From Verrucomicrobiota bacterium (GTDB taxonomy: Bacteria > Verrucomicrobiota > Verrucomicrobiia > Limisphaerales > JAHEOI01): DNA of 35,308 nucleotides. Below, piece by piece: positions 15,882 to 24,038 of this stretch (positions within the stretch are counted from its first letter, which is position 1; each line of letters starts with the position of its first letter). The notes under the pieces are model-generated. The model did not search any database. It was not told where the DNA came from and saw only the letters and a list, made by a program, of their open reading frames with translations. The position numbers were made by a program, and so were the translations under genes. Location: positions 1 through 35,308 of the forward strand of contig JAHEOI010000383.1 in NCBI GenBank assembly GCA_018610125.1, read 5' to 3'.

Positions 15882-16799
15882 TTAGCACTTTGAACAACGT
15901 TTAAGCCTCTTCCTTATGGCTCTCCCCAACCAAGAAAAATCTGTTTGATATAGCCGGCGCCATCGTGCTTTCGGTTGCGCCATCCGGTCAAGACGCCTGT
16001 GCAGCCGCTTGGCCAGAGTTGTTAAGCGATCGATCTCGAGATAGGCCATTAAAAACCGTAGGCGGTCCGTTTGGCTTACCCCTCGAAAGTGTCGATTGAG
16101 GCAATCGAGATCGCGGAGCACTGCTTGCCACCGAAACCAACATCGGCGCATGGACTCGAGGTCGATCAGGCACACGCCAACCTTATCTTCACCGACACTC
16201 CCGGATGAGTCGCTCGCCAATGGACCGCCAATGAACAGGTGCTTGGGATAGAGACTGCTATGGCAAAGGCGATGTCGGTGCATTGCGGCCACGTTGCTTG
16301 CGACTTGACGAACAATGCTTGCCCGGGTCGCCGGCGGAGGCCAACCGAAGCGGCGCCATCGGCGCAAAAGGTCTTCAATCGACACGAAATCCGTGAGTCC
16401 TTTGGTCATCATGACAGCACGCACATTGCCTCCTCCCCGACGCTTGGCGAAATAAACCGGTTCGATCGTCGACAGGCCACGCTCTTGACAATGGCGTATG
16501 TTCCGCCATTCCTTTTCGACCGTTGGAATGCCCGTCCATGGGTGACGTACCGTACGCCACAAAGAGTTCTTCTGAAGCTTGACGAAAACCTCAACGGAGC
16601 CGTCGGTCGGCAGCTTTAGCGTACAGCGGACGACACCGCTCCATCCGCTTCTCCAAGAATCCGGCGGTTCATACCATTCACCGGCAAGCCTCCAGACATT
16701 CTCGAAGTCGTGAATCCCATTGTGCCGGAGAATCTCGTGCCACCCCGACGCGATAAAATCAGCCATGGTCGATTTCGGTGCCGGATCGGCCAAGCTCAA
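15882..16799 (-). CDS. InaA/WaaP-like lipopolysaccharide kinase family protein
   Basis: This 305-residue protein has a protein-kinase-like fold of the LPS kinase (Kdo/WaaP/InaA) type. VFVKLQKN supplies a likely ATP-binding Lys; MHRHRLCHSSLYPKHLFI corresponds to the catalytic loop; CLIDLE corresponds to the metal-binding DFG-like motif. In WaaP the loop reads HRDLY; here the Asp position is Ser (HSSLY), as in the InaA branch, so activity is uncertain. By family it may phosphorylate sugars of the lipopolysaccharide core on the inner side of the membrane. The reading frame opens with TTG directly after the TGA of the upstream methyltransferase gene (TGATTG). An ATG at 16766 is the alternative start. 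The two genes clearly form one unit. Confidence 0.75.
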   Translation of the reverse strand: MSLADPAPKSTMADFIASGWHEILRHNGIHDFENVWRLAGEWYEPPDSWRSGWSGVVRCTLKLPTDGSVEVFVKLQKNSLWRTVRHPWTGIPTVEKEWRNIRHCQERGLSTIEPVYFAKRRGGGNVRAVMMTKGLTDFVSIEDLLRRWRRFGWPPPATRASIVRQVASNVAAMHRHRLCHSSLYPKHLFIGGPLASDSSGSVGEDKVGVCLIDLESMRRCWFRWQAVLRDLDCLNRHFRGVSQTDRLRFLMAYLEIDRLTTLAKRLHRRLDRMAQPKARWRRLYQTDFSWLGRAIRKRLKRCSKC

Positions 16800-17405
16800 T
16801 CAGGTCCGATCTTTCCGGGCGATGACAACCGCCTTCGGTTGAAACGGCCAAGCGGCATAGCAGACCCGCGACACCCTTAACCCGGATTGCACGGCTGCCT
16901 TGTTGACGTCGGAGATCGGGAGGCTGCGGCGACGGGACCCGCGGCGCCTGTTAAACGGTGTCTCAATCCAGGCGGTAAACACGACCCCGTTGCGACCGAC
17001 TCGCCCAAAGCTGCTCAACAGACGTGCTCGTCGGTCCCCGTCCTGCAAATGGTGAAACAAGCGGTGACAGATGACCCAGTCAAACTGGTTTTCCGCGAAT
17101 GGGAGATGAAACACGTCACCCTGGCATACCATCCCGGAGGGCGCATTGGCGTTGTGCACCCGAAGCATCGACTCCGAGCTATCCAACGAGACCACCGCCG
17201 GAAATTTCTCCGTTAAGATGGAATGGATTCGACCCGTCCCGCATGGGGCGTCCAAGACCCGCTCGGCGCTGACGCCATTTAAAGCCCGCCGAAGCGCCAA
17301 CAACTCCAACCCGTGGCTTAGCCATCGGTCCGGTCGCTTTGCTTTCGTATGCCGGTCATATCGAACTGCCTGCTCGAAACCGTCGTAACGTTCATCCTTA
17401 ACCAA
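16800..17405 (-). CDS. class I SAM-dependent methyltransferase
   Basis: This 201-residue protein has a Rossmann-type SAM-binding fold. Motif I is VLDAPCGTGRIHSIL, followed by the acidic VVSLDSSESML, then CQGDVFHLPFAENQFDWVICHRLFHHL, the pattern of Methyltransf_11/25 proteins. The methyl acceptor cannot be read from the sequence. Coupling to the InaA-like kinase suggests an envelope lipid or sugar, which is inference. The start appears to be TTG at 17405, since the codon before it is a stop in the same frame; a weak GGGACAG lies about 5 bp upstream. The stop is directly followed by the TTG of the kinase gene. Confidence 0.85.
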   Translation of the reverse strand: MVKDERYDGFEQAVRYDRHTKAKRPDRWLSHGLELLALRRALNGVSAERVLDAPCGTGRIHSILTEKFPAVVSLDSSESMLRVHNANAPSGMVCQGDVFHLPFAENQFDWVICHRLFHHLQDGDRRARLLSSFGRVGRNGVVFTAWIETPFNRRRGSRRRSLPISDVNKAAVQSGLRVSRVCYAAWPFQPKAVVIARKDRT

Positions 17406-17776
17406 TTATTCTGTCCCTTTCCAATCGATCCATTCCCCCCACCTTCAATTGGACCCCATTAATCACGGTCTGTTCAACGTTTGTGCCATTGAACAAGCTC
17501 AACGATGCGGTCGAAAGCGCGTACGCGGCCCTGAATGTCAAACTGTTCAGGCAAAGTAGGGTCTGTTGTCGCTGACAACCGCCGTTTTGTCTCAAAAAGA
17601 CCCTTCGAGCAAGATCGGCAGCGACTCTTATCGCTTGACGCCTATGGCTTGTGTCATCAAGACTCGTCTTCATGCAACCTTGTCACGATCGCCAACGGCG
17701 TCTTGGGCCTGTTGAGCATGTCGAGGTTGAGGGCAATGGGAAACCGAATCGATAATTTTCCAGGGACCAAGCGATT
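17406..17776. other. divergent spacer between methyltransferase and PhoD genes
   Basis: Open frames of about 90 codons exist on both strands here; none resembles a known protein, and I do not call them genes. A perfect palindrome, GTTGTC-GCT-GACAAC, lies at 17565-17579. A looser inverted repeat, CTGAA with TTCAG, lies at 17531-17550. Being between divergent genes, the palindrome could be an operator. No clear -35/-10 pair was found. Confidence 0.45.
17565..17579. promoter_or_regulatory. perfect palindrome in divergent promoter region, possible operator
   Basis: GTTGTC and GACAAC form a perfect 6-bp inverted repeat with a 3-bp centre. It lies about 160 bp from the methyltransferase start and about 200 bp from the PhoD start. 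Its size fits a dimeric helix-turn-helix repressor site, but no regulator gene is nearby and the site appears only once, so function is a guess. Confidence 0.3.
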
Positions 17777-20323
17777 ATGGACGAAATCACACGACGGCAA
17801 TTTATAAAGAATTCCGGGGTTCTTGCAGCCGGTGTGGCTGTGGGCAGTAGTTCCAACAGCCTTCTGGCAGAAACGGCTTCGGACGCCCCGAGCTTTGCGA
17901 GTGACTGGCAGCGACAGCCGGACCGCGTTTGGCTGGGGAGGGATTACTGGGCCAACCCACTGCGCGACTGGCGGCTCACAAAGGGCCGAATCGAACCTGT
18001 CAAGGCTGCCAGGGATCGCAATGTGCAGCTCCTGACACGACAGCTCGGTCAAAAGAAGGGGCGGCTGCAAATGAGCGTCACTGTAGGACGGGTCGGAGGC
18101 AAGCTCGCCTCGGGAAATGGAACAGCAGGGTTCTCCGTCGGTGTGCAAGGACCTCTTGAGGATTATCGCAGCGCCCTCATACGGGGACGTGGTCTTAGTG
18201 CCGGTTTGATATCCGACGGACGGTTGTTCATCGGGCAACAAACGTCGAAACGGCTAACGCTGGCAGGCTCAGTGACACTGCGCCTCGATGCCGAGCCATC
18301 CAAAAGCGGTTATCGACTGCGACTGACAGGCCACGACCCTGAAACCGGCAAAGTGCTCGGAGCCGTTGTCCACGATTCGGTGTCATCCGACACATTGGTC
18401 GGCAACCTTGCGTTGGTCTCGAACTTTGGCAAGCAATCGTTTCAGGGGTGGGGCCAAAAGGCGCCGCAAGGGACCGGCCGCTTTTGGTTTGCCGATTGGC
18501 AGGTAACCGGCGACAAGGTGGAAGCGCACGAAGAACGAGCGTTCGGCCCGATCCTGTTCAGTCAGTACACCCTTACGGGCGGTGTCATGAAGATGACCGC
18601 TCAGATGCCGCCGCTTGGCGAGCAGGACGAGAAAACAGTCCGACTCCAAGTAAAGCATGACGGGAAGTGGGCCACCATTGCGGAAGAGCAAATCGACCCG
18701 GATGCCCGTACAGCCACGTTCCGCGTTCCCGACTGGAGCTCCGAGGAGAGCACGCCCTACCGCTTGGCTTATGCAATCCGACACACCGACGGCACCGCTA
18801 AAGAGCACCAATGGACCGGGACAATCCGGCGCGAGCCGACTGAGAAGCGGGAGCTGGTGGTGGCGGACATCTCCTGCAACCATCACGACGCATTTCCGAA
18901 CTCGCAGTATGTCGCGAACATGGCCAAGGCCGACCCGGACGTGCTTACTTTTGTAGGCGACCAGTTTTACGAAGGGAGCGGCGGATATGGGATTGTGCGC
19001 GGGCCACTAAGCACGGCACTGCTCGATTACCTCCACCACTGGAATCTGCATGGGCTGACGTGGCGGGATCTGATGCGCGATCGACCGACCGTGACCATAC
19101 CGGACGATCACGATGTGTATCAAGGCAATGTGTGGGGTGAGTCCGGAGCGGCCAACGAGAAGGCGTTTCAGCGCGGCGGCTACCGCATGCAGCCCCGCTG
19201 GGTCAATACGGTGCATCGAACTCAAACCGCGCACCTGCCCGATCCTTACGACCCGACGCCCATCAAGCGGAACATCGGCGTCTACCACACTTCGATGACC
19301 TATGGTGGCGTCAGTTTTGCGATCCTTGCCGACCGAATGTTTAAAACCGGACCGGAAGGCGTTGTGCCGCCGACCGAGACGCGATCGGACTGGGTCACAA
19401 GCCCGGATTACGACGTGGAAAAGGCGGACGTGCCCGAGGCCGAATTGCTGGGCGAGCGCCAGTTGCGGTTTCTCCGCGAATGGGCCACGGATTGGCGCCA
19501 CGCGGAAATGAAGGCCGTTCTTTCCCAAACCATCTTCACCGCGATGGCGACCCACCACGGCGGACGAGACCATTACCTCGTGGCTGATTTCGACTCGAAC
19601 GCATGGCCTCAAACACCACGCAACAACGCTTTGCGCGAAATCCGCAAATGCTTTGCCGTGCACCTTGCCGGAGATCAGCACCTGCCGGCTGTGGTGCATT
19701 ACGGCATCGATGACCATCGCGATGCCGGAGTGGCGTTCGCAGGGCCTGCCGTCAACGTGGGCTACTTGCGGTGGTTTCACCCGAAATCACCGGGCAAGAA
19801 TCGCTCCTCGGATTCGCCACGGAACACCGGCGATTTCACCGACGGCTTTGGCCATCCGATGACCGTGCTTGCGGTCCATAACCCGGTGGACAATCCGGGC
19901 GGTCCGCCATTGGAGCGAATGCGGCGGAAGGCATCCGGGATCGGCTTGGCGCGTTTCGACAAATCGGCGCGCCGCGTTACGCTCGAATGCTGGCCTTACT
20001 TGGCGGACCCGACGAGGGATGAGCAATGCGAGGGCTGGCCGGTAGAGGTCGATATGCTCGACAACTATGGGCGGTCCCGTAACGCGATGTTGCCAACGCT
20101 CTCCATTCGAGGCGTCAAGCAGCCGGTCATTGACGTCCTAACGGAAGGGAACGAGCTGTTATACACGTTGCGGGCCCCGGGGGCCACCTATCAGCCGCCA
20201 GTATTCGAGGCAGGTCGGTACACCGTACGGGTGCGTGATCCGGAAAAAGGGATTGAACGGGAAATTTCCCCTCTCACGGCCAAAGCGCAACAATCGGAGC
20301 AAATCGAGGTGGACCTACGGTGA
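17777..20323 (+). CDS. Tat-exported PhoD-family metallophosphatase
   Basis: This 848-residue phosphoesterase starts with a twin-arginine signal (TRRQFIKNSG, R6-R7, then a hydrophobic stretch), so it should be folded in the cytoplasm and exported by the Tat system with its metals. Residues about 50-245 form a beta-rich N-terminal domain starting WLGRDYWANPLRDW. The PhoD-like catalytic domain follows from about 350: VADISCNHHDAFP, GDQFYE at 394-399, IPDDHDVYQGN with DDHD at 443-446, and LAGDQHLP further on. These Asp, Asn and His residues bind the metal ions. Unlike classical PhoD (about 550 residues), this belongs to the larger form. A role in taking phosphate from organic phosphomonoesters or diesters is likely. 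The racemase gene follows 90 bp downstream; no functional link is evident. Confidence 0.9.
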   Translation: MDEITRRQFIKNSGVLAAGVAVGSSSNSLLAETASDAPSFASDWQRQPDRVWLGRDYWANPLRDWRLTKGRIEPVKAARDRNVQLLTRQLGQKKGRLQMSVTVGRVGGKLASGNGTAGFSVGVQGPLEDYRSALIRGRGLSAGLISDGRLFIGQQTSKRLTLAGSVTLRLDAEPSKSGYRLRLTGHDPETGKVLGAVVHDSVSSDTLVGNLALVSNFGKQSFQGWGQKAPQGTGRFWFADWQVTGDKVEAHEERAFGPILFSQYTLTGGVMKMTAQMPPLGEQDEKTVRLQVKHDGKWATIAEEQIDPDARTATFRVPDWSSEESTPYRLAYAIRHTDGTAKEHQWTGTIRREPTEKRELVVADISCNHHDAFPNSQYVANMAKADPDVLTFVGDQFYEGSGGYGIVRGPLSTALLDYLHHWNLHGLTWRDLMRDRPTVTIPDDHDVYQGNVWGESGAANEKAFQRGGYRMQPRWVNTVHRTQTAHLPDPYDPTPIKRNIGVYHTSMTYGGVSFAILADRMFKTGPEGVVPPTETRSDWVTSPDYDVEKADVPEAELLGERQLRFLREWATDWRHAEMKAVLSQTIFTAMATHHGGRDHYLVADFDSNAWPQTPRNNALREIRKCFAVHLAGDQHLPAVVHYGIDDHRDAGVAFAGPAVNVGYLRWFHPKSPGKNRSSDSPRNTGDFTDGFGHPMTVLAVHNPVDNPGGPPLERMRRKASGIGLARFDKSARRVTLECWPYLADPTRDEQCEGWPVEVDMLDNYGRSRNAMLPTLSIRGVKQPVIDVLTEGNELLYTLRAPGATYQPPVFEAGRYTVRVRDPEKGIEREISPLTAKAQQSEQIEVDLR

Positions 20324-20412
20324 CTTTATGACACGGTCTCTCGGGCTGCGATGCAACCAACCGGCTGACCGTGGCCCGGGAGCCGCTCTGGAAGCTATCT
20401 CACGCCGACTTT

Positions 20413-21117
20413 ATGAAGACGATTGGCATGCTCGGCGGAATGAGCCCGGAATCGACCCGGATTTACTATGAGCGTATCAACCGGAGGGTTCGCAAGGAGC
20501 TGGGTGACGATCACTCGGCGAAAATTATCCTATACAGCTTCGACTTTGCTCCTATCAAGCGCCTCGCCCATGATGGGGAGTGGGAGAAGCTCGCTACCGA
20601 ATTAATCAGGGCCGCCCAAAGTGTTGAGAAAGCCGGTGCCGATTTCCTGCTCCTTTGCACGAACACGGTGCACAAGGTAGCGGACGAAGTTCAGCAGGCG
20701 TTAAACCTGCCGATATTGCACATTGTCGATGTCACCGCCGCAGCCGCAAAGCATCATGGCTGCTCGTGTCTTGGGCTTTTGGGAACCAAGTTTACAATGG
20801 AAGGAGACTTCTATTCCGAGCGCCTTCGATCGAAGCACGGCATTGAGACGATTCTTCCCGGAGAGAGCGACCGGGAATGGCTGCATCACGTCATCTATGA
20901 CGAACTGTGCCGCGGTGAGATTTCTCCTGAATCCCAGCGGCAATGCTCCAAGATACTTGGAGAGCTCAAGCGCCGTGGAGCAGACGGACTGATTCTGGGC
21001 TGCACCGAGCTCTCGCTGCTGCGAGACGCTCTTGAGCTCCCACTCCCCATCTTTGACACGACCGAGCTTCACTCGGAGGCCGCGGCCGATTTCGCAATGG
21101 AGAGACCGCGTCGTTGA
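20413..21117 (+). CDS. aspartate/glutamate racemase family protein
   Basis: This 234-residue cofactor-independent racemase has the two catalytic cysteines, C82 in LLCTNTVHKV and C197 in ILGCTELSLL, that take and return the alpha proton from opposite sides. The N-terminus MKTIGMLGGMSPEST is typical of the YgeA/aspartate racemase branch, so I chose the ATG at 20413 although the frame is open to 20371. It should interconvert L- and D-forms of aspartate or a related amino acid in the cytoplasm. The ribosome site is weak. It is convergent with a large secreted-protein gene, and its 3' end runs into an 8-bp tandem repeat. Confidence 0.9.
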   Translation: MKTIGMLGGMSPESTRIYYERINRRVRKELGDDHSAKIILYSFDFAPIKRLAHDGEWEKLATELIRAAQSVEKAGADFLLLCTNTVHKVADEVQQALNLPILHIVDVTAAAAKHHGCSCLGLLGTKFTMEGDFYSERLRSKHGIETILPGESDREWLHHVIYDELCRGEISPESQRQCSKILGELKRRGADGLILGCTELSLLRDALELPLPIFDTTELHSEAAADFAMERPRR

Positions 21118-21149
21118 AACAACCTTAAGACTGAGCTCACACTGAGAGG

Positions 21150-21261
21150 CTACCTTCCTACTTTCCTACCTTCCTACTTTCCTACTTTCCTACTTTCCTA
21201 CTTTCCTACCTTCCTACTTTCCTACCTTCCTACCTTCCTACTTTCCTACCTTCCTACCTTC
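21150..21261. repeat. 8-bp tandem repeat, CTAC(C/T)TTC, 14 copies
   Basis: Fourteen full units of CTACCTTC or CTACTTTC run without gap from 21150 to 21261 and differ only at the fifth base. The next unit begins CTACTTCTC, and its CTA is the complement of the TAG stop of the minus-strand gene ending at 21262. The array thus fills the convergent spacer and abuts the coding end. On the minus strand it reads GAAGGTAG/GAAAGTAG, a purine-rich string with regularly spaced GG pairs and weak Shine-Dalgarno-like segments. It is not a CRISPR array: the units are contiguous, without spacers. Confidence 0.95.
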
Positions 21262-23703
21262 CTACTTCTCGACGACGCGGATACGAATGAATTGAGAATC
21301 GAGCTCGTCGATCGCGTTCCTTAAGCCTGCTGTGACTTCCTCAACCCCATTAGCGGAGGAGCGATTAATTTCCTCGGTAATCTCCTGCTCTTCGACTTGT
21401 CGCCAATGGATAAGGTCATCCGAGACCTCAATCCGGTATTCCACATGGTCCATTGCCTCGACCGGGCGCTTGAAGCGTAAGCCGAAATGGAGGCCGTTAT
21501 CCTTGCGTTGCAGATCGGCGTGCGCTTGCCCGCGGTCCTTGGGATCGATCGGGCTTGAGCTCATGGCCCATTCAACGAAATCGGGCGCGCCATCCCCATC
21601 AGCGTCACCCGGCTGCTTCGGCATAGGAGCTTCTCCCGACGGGCCTTCGTCCCTCTTTAACCATTTCTCCAGCCATCGTCCGAAAGGGTGACCGCGATTT
21701 ATCAGGAACATGGACCGGTCCACGGGCGTACCATTAATTCTTAAAACGAAGATGTGGTTTCCGGGGCGCAAGCCATGGAACTGAAACGTTCGGCTAAACA
21801 CCGGCTTTGGCAGCGGCGGGCTGTCTGGATTCTCCTCAAGGGCCATCCTGTCCACGAACAGATCCAAGTAGATTTTCCGTCCTTTGCGTTTTGACTCACC
21901 CCAATGATTCAGGGTCACGTCCCGACCGGTCTCGCTAAAATCGGCAGATGCGTGGATCTCAACCGTCTGCTCACCGACATTGGCCTTCATCTCCGTCAAG
22001 ACGTCGCTCCAAACACCTTGGCCATCGTCGTTATCCTCGTCATCCGGCCCTTTCCCCGGGGGAAGCTCCCCTTCGTCAGGACCCAGCATGAAACGTGTCT
22101 TGGCAAATGCAACCCCGTTCATTTGAAAAACGACCTCATAAGGACCGGCGTCAACCATCGCCGATCCCGAGCCCCCTGAGCCCTCGAGGTTTGGGGTATC
22201 GTCAAATGGGCTCTCCAGCAGCAGATAGCGATGCGTCTGGACCGTCGGCTCATCCGGCTCGCGGATGAATTGCACCGGGTTCGCCTTGGCGTTCAAAAGA
22301 AATCGATTTCCATCCCGGGTCGGCTCTCCCCAATCAATGATGGAATGATAAGGAAAGTCGAAAAAGGTCGCTCGCACATTGGCGAAGACCGCCTTCTCGG
22401 TTTGCTCGATCTTAATGGAAGCTTTTGCTGGAAACGGACGCTCATCTTTGCCCTCCGGAAAACGGAAGGCTTTTTTGGCGTAAGGAAAGCCATTGATGCG
22501 GTAGACGATTTGGTATTCCCCGGGCTCGGGAACCTCCAGATTATAGTTGAGGTTATAAGTCTCCGACTCGCCGCGCTTTTCCGGGATATGAAATTCCCCT
22601 TTGACCTCGCCATTGATCACAAAGGTTTTTCCCTCCAGGCGTGGCTTCCCTTGATCGCTAATATGATAGAAAGGTTCGAGGAACCGGAGGTGCGCGCGCA
22701 AGGAAACCGGACTCTCCTGCAAATCGCCCAAGATCAATTTCACCTCGGCGGGCACAGGACGGCCCTTGCCAATTTTCAAACGCTTTGAAGCCAAGTCTGT
22801 CTCGTTATCACGCACGACGAACCGGTAGTCGCCTTCTGGCAAATCGGACAGCTCGTAACGATGCGAGATTGGAGTGACCACCGGATTGACAATCTGGCCT
22901 TCCTCCGGGCCCTTGAATTCCACGTCCACCCACACCCGCTTTCCATCGCGCTGAACCTGCCCCCAATCAGTGACCTGGTAGCCAGAATTGCGAAATACGA
23001 GGGTCACTTCCGCCACCGTTCCTTCAGACGTGGCATGGATTTGAATCCGAGTTTTTAGCGGCGCGTTTGGGGGAGCTTCCCCAGTTTCCCCGATTCGATT
23101 GTGAAATGCCCCCAACAATGCCGGAGGGAGGGATTTGTCATCGTCGCGTCGAACTTGCTCAGGCTGCAGCAATACCGCGTATCGTCCGACGTTGGCTTTG
23201 GTCCATCCTTCCTCCGGGACAGGAATAGAATAAATGGCCTTCCAACCGTTCCGCTCCCGGGGCAACCTCTCGGAAGTCTCACCCAAGCGAGGCGGTACCA
23301 TTGGGGCTCCATGAGGTCCGTTTGAATCAAGTCTGCGGCCGTCAGGTTCCGCGCTTTTCGGGTCGCGAAGAGGCCTCTTCATTCGCCTTTCCTCGACTGT
23401 TTCCAAATACCCGATTTGGTTGTAGCCGCGCCGACTGACAATCCAGATATCCCCATCACCCAGGGATTCACGATCCACATCGCCACCATAAAACACGGTC
23501 ACTGTGTGGTCTTGGCTGCTTTCCGAATGGATGTCGGAAGCTTCCATTCGCGGAACGGATAAATCGATCACCTCGATTGGAACAGGCCCAGGCTCGGGGG
23601 AAACCCGGGAAGGGGGCTGAGCCAGGGAAGGGGTAACCAACATCACTCCCAGAGCCAACAAGCCATAGGATCTAAGAAAGTAGGTCAGCAATTGCGTTTT
23701 CAT
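21262..23703 (-). CDS. large secreted multidomain protein with four ~100-residue repeats
   Basis: I do not recognise the whole 813-residue protein. A signal peptide covers about 1-28. Residues about 41-200 resemble a beta domain of bacterial surface proteins (VTVFYGGDVDRESLGDGDIWI ... VGRYAVLLQPEQVRRDD). Four similar modules follow at about 217-311, 319-416, 426-540 and 568-667, sharing WG-xxx-(R/K)xG-(K/N/R) and, near their ends, G-x-Y/H-xxV-xx-(N)-G. Residues 700-723 (DADGDGAPDFVEW) look like a calcium-binding thrombospondin type 3 loop. The C-terminus (about 735-811, YRIEVSDDLIHW ... FIRIRVVE) resembles a tail domain of verrucomicrobial exported proteins. A surface or periplasmic binding/structural role is likely. 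Its stop codon sits in the first unit of an 8-bp repeat. Confidence 0.7.
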   Translation of the reverse strand: MKTQLLTYFLRSYGLLALGVMLVTPSLAQPPSRVSPEPGPVPIEVIDLSVPRMEASDIHSESSQDHTVTVFYGGDVDRESLGDGDIWIVSRRGYNQIGYLETVEERRMKRPLRDPKSAEPDGRRLDSNGPHGAPMVPPRLGETSERLPRERNGWKAIYSIPVPEEGWTKANVGRYAVLLQPEQVRRDDDKSLPPALLGAFHNRIGETGEAPPNAPLKTRIQIHATSEGTVAEVTLVFRNSGYQVTDWGQVQRDGKRVWVDVEFKGPEEGQIVNPVVTPISHRYELSDLPEGDYRFVVRDNETDLASKRLKIGKGRPVPAEVKLILGDLQESPVSLRAHLRFLEPFYHISDQGKPRLEGKTFVINGEVKGEFHIPEKRGESETYNLNYNLEVPEPGEYQIVYRINGFPYAKKAFRFPEGKDERPFPAKASIKIEQTEKAVFANVRATFFDFPYHSIIDWGEPTRDGNRFLLNAKANPVQFIREPDEPTVQTHRYLLLESPFDDTPNLEGSGGSGSAMVDAGPYEVVFQMNGVAFAKTRFMLGPDEGELPPGKGPDDEDNDDGQGVWSDVLTEMKANVGEQTVEIHASADFSETGRDVTLNHWGESKRKGRKIYLDLFVDRMALEENPDSPPLPKPVFSRTFQFHGLRPGNHIFVLRINGTPVDRSMFLINRGHPFGRWLEKWLKRDEGPSGEAPMPKQPGDADGDGAPDFVEWAMSSSPIDPKDRGQAHADLQRKDNGLHFGLRFKRPVEAMDHVEYRIEVSDDLIHWRQVEEQEITEEINRSSANGVEEVTAGLRNAIDELDSQFIRIRVVEK

Positions 23704-24038
23704 AAGCAGCCATTAAGCCGTGTGCGTTCCCCAAGGGGATTTCCCTAAGCTTCCGCACATTACGGTTTGCAAAGCAATAAGTATGCCATTGGGCACACCT
23801 ATTCCTCTCCAGCGGACATCCCGGACGGCGCCGAGAATGCGTACTGGAGCAACTGGAAATGGATCGAGCGCCCTGGCTCGCAAGAACACAAGAGCGGGAA
23901 GCGCCTGCCACTTCCTCAGACTCACATTTTGGCGCGAATTTCAGTCGGTTTTAGGGTTTGCGCTTCGGGCCTGCGACGCACGCTAGCTTATCTTATGGAG
24001 TGCGCGTGACTTGTCACCGCCAAAATGTGAGGGCTGCC
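23704..24038. other. spacer with an inverted-repeat element and a protein-like plus-strand frame
   Basis: This should contain the promoter of the 813-residue protein gene, but no good -35/-10 pair was seen. On the plus strand a frame from about 23749 (TTG at 23767) to 24009 is open and looks protein-like (for example NAYWSNWKWIERPG, with high G/C at third positions), yet I cannot assign it. Its right part overlaps the inverted-repeat element at 23921-24031. It may be a gene fragment. Confidence 0.4.
23921..24031. repeat. 111-bp element bounded by perfect 14-bp inverted repeats
   Basis: CTCACATTTTGGCG at 23921-23934 is the exact reverse complement of CGCCAAAATGTGAG at 24018-24031, with 83 bp between. 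The right arm ends 7 bp from the stop of the minus-strand pseudopilin gene. It could be a small mobile element of MITE type (no target duplication is visible), or a long hairpin at that gene's 3' end. Confidence 0.6.

Noticed and set aside
17398-17673. Minus-strand 91-codon frame overlapping the methyltransferase start by 8 bp
   Set aside because: The overlap is suggestive of coupling, but the sequence resembles no protein and no ribosome site is seen.
21150-21261. Possible CRISPR array
   Set aside because: The units are 8 bp, contiguous and without spacers, and there are no cas genes; it is a simple tandem repeat.
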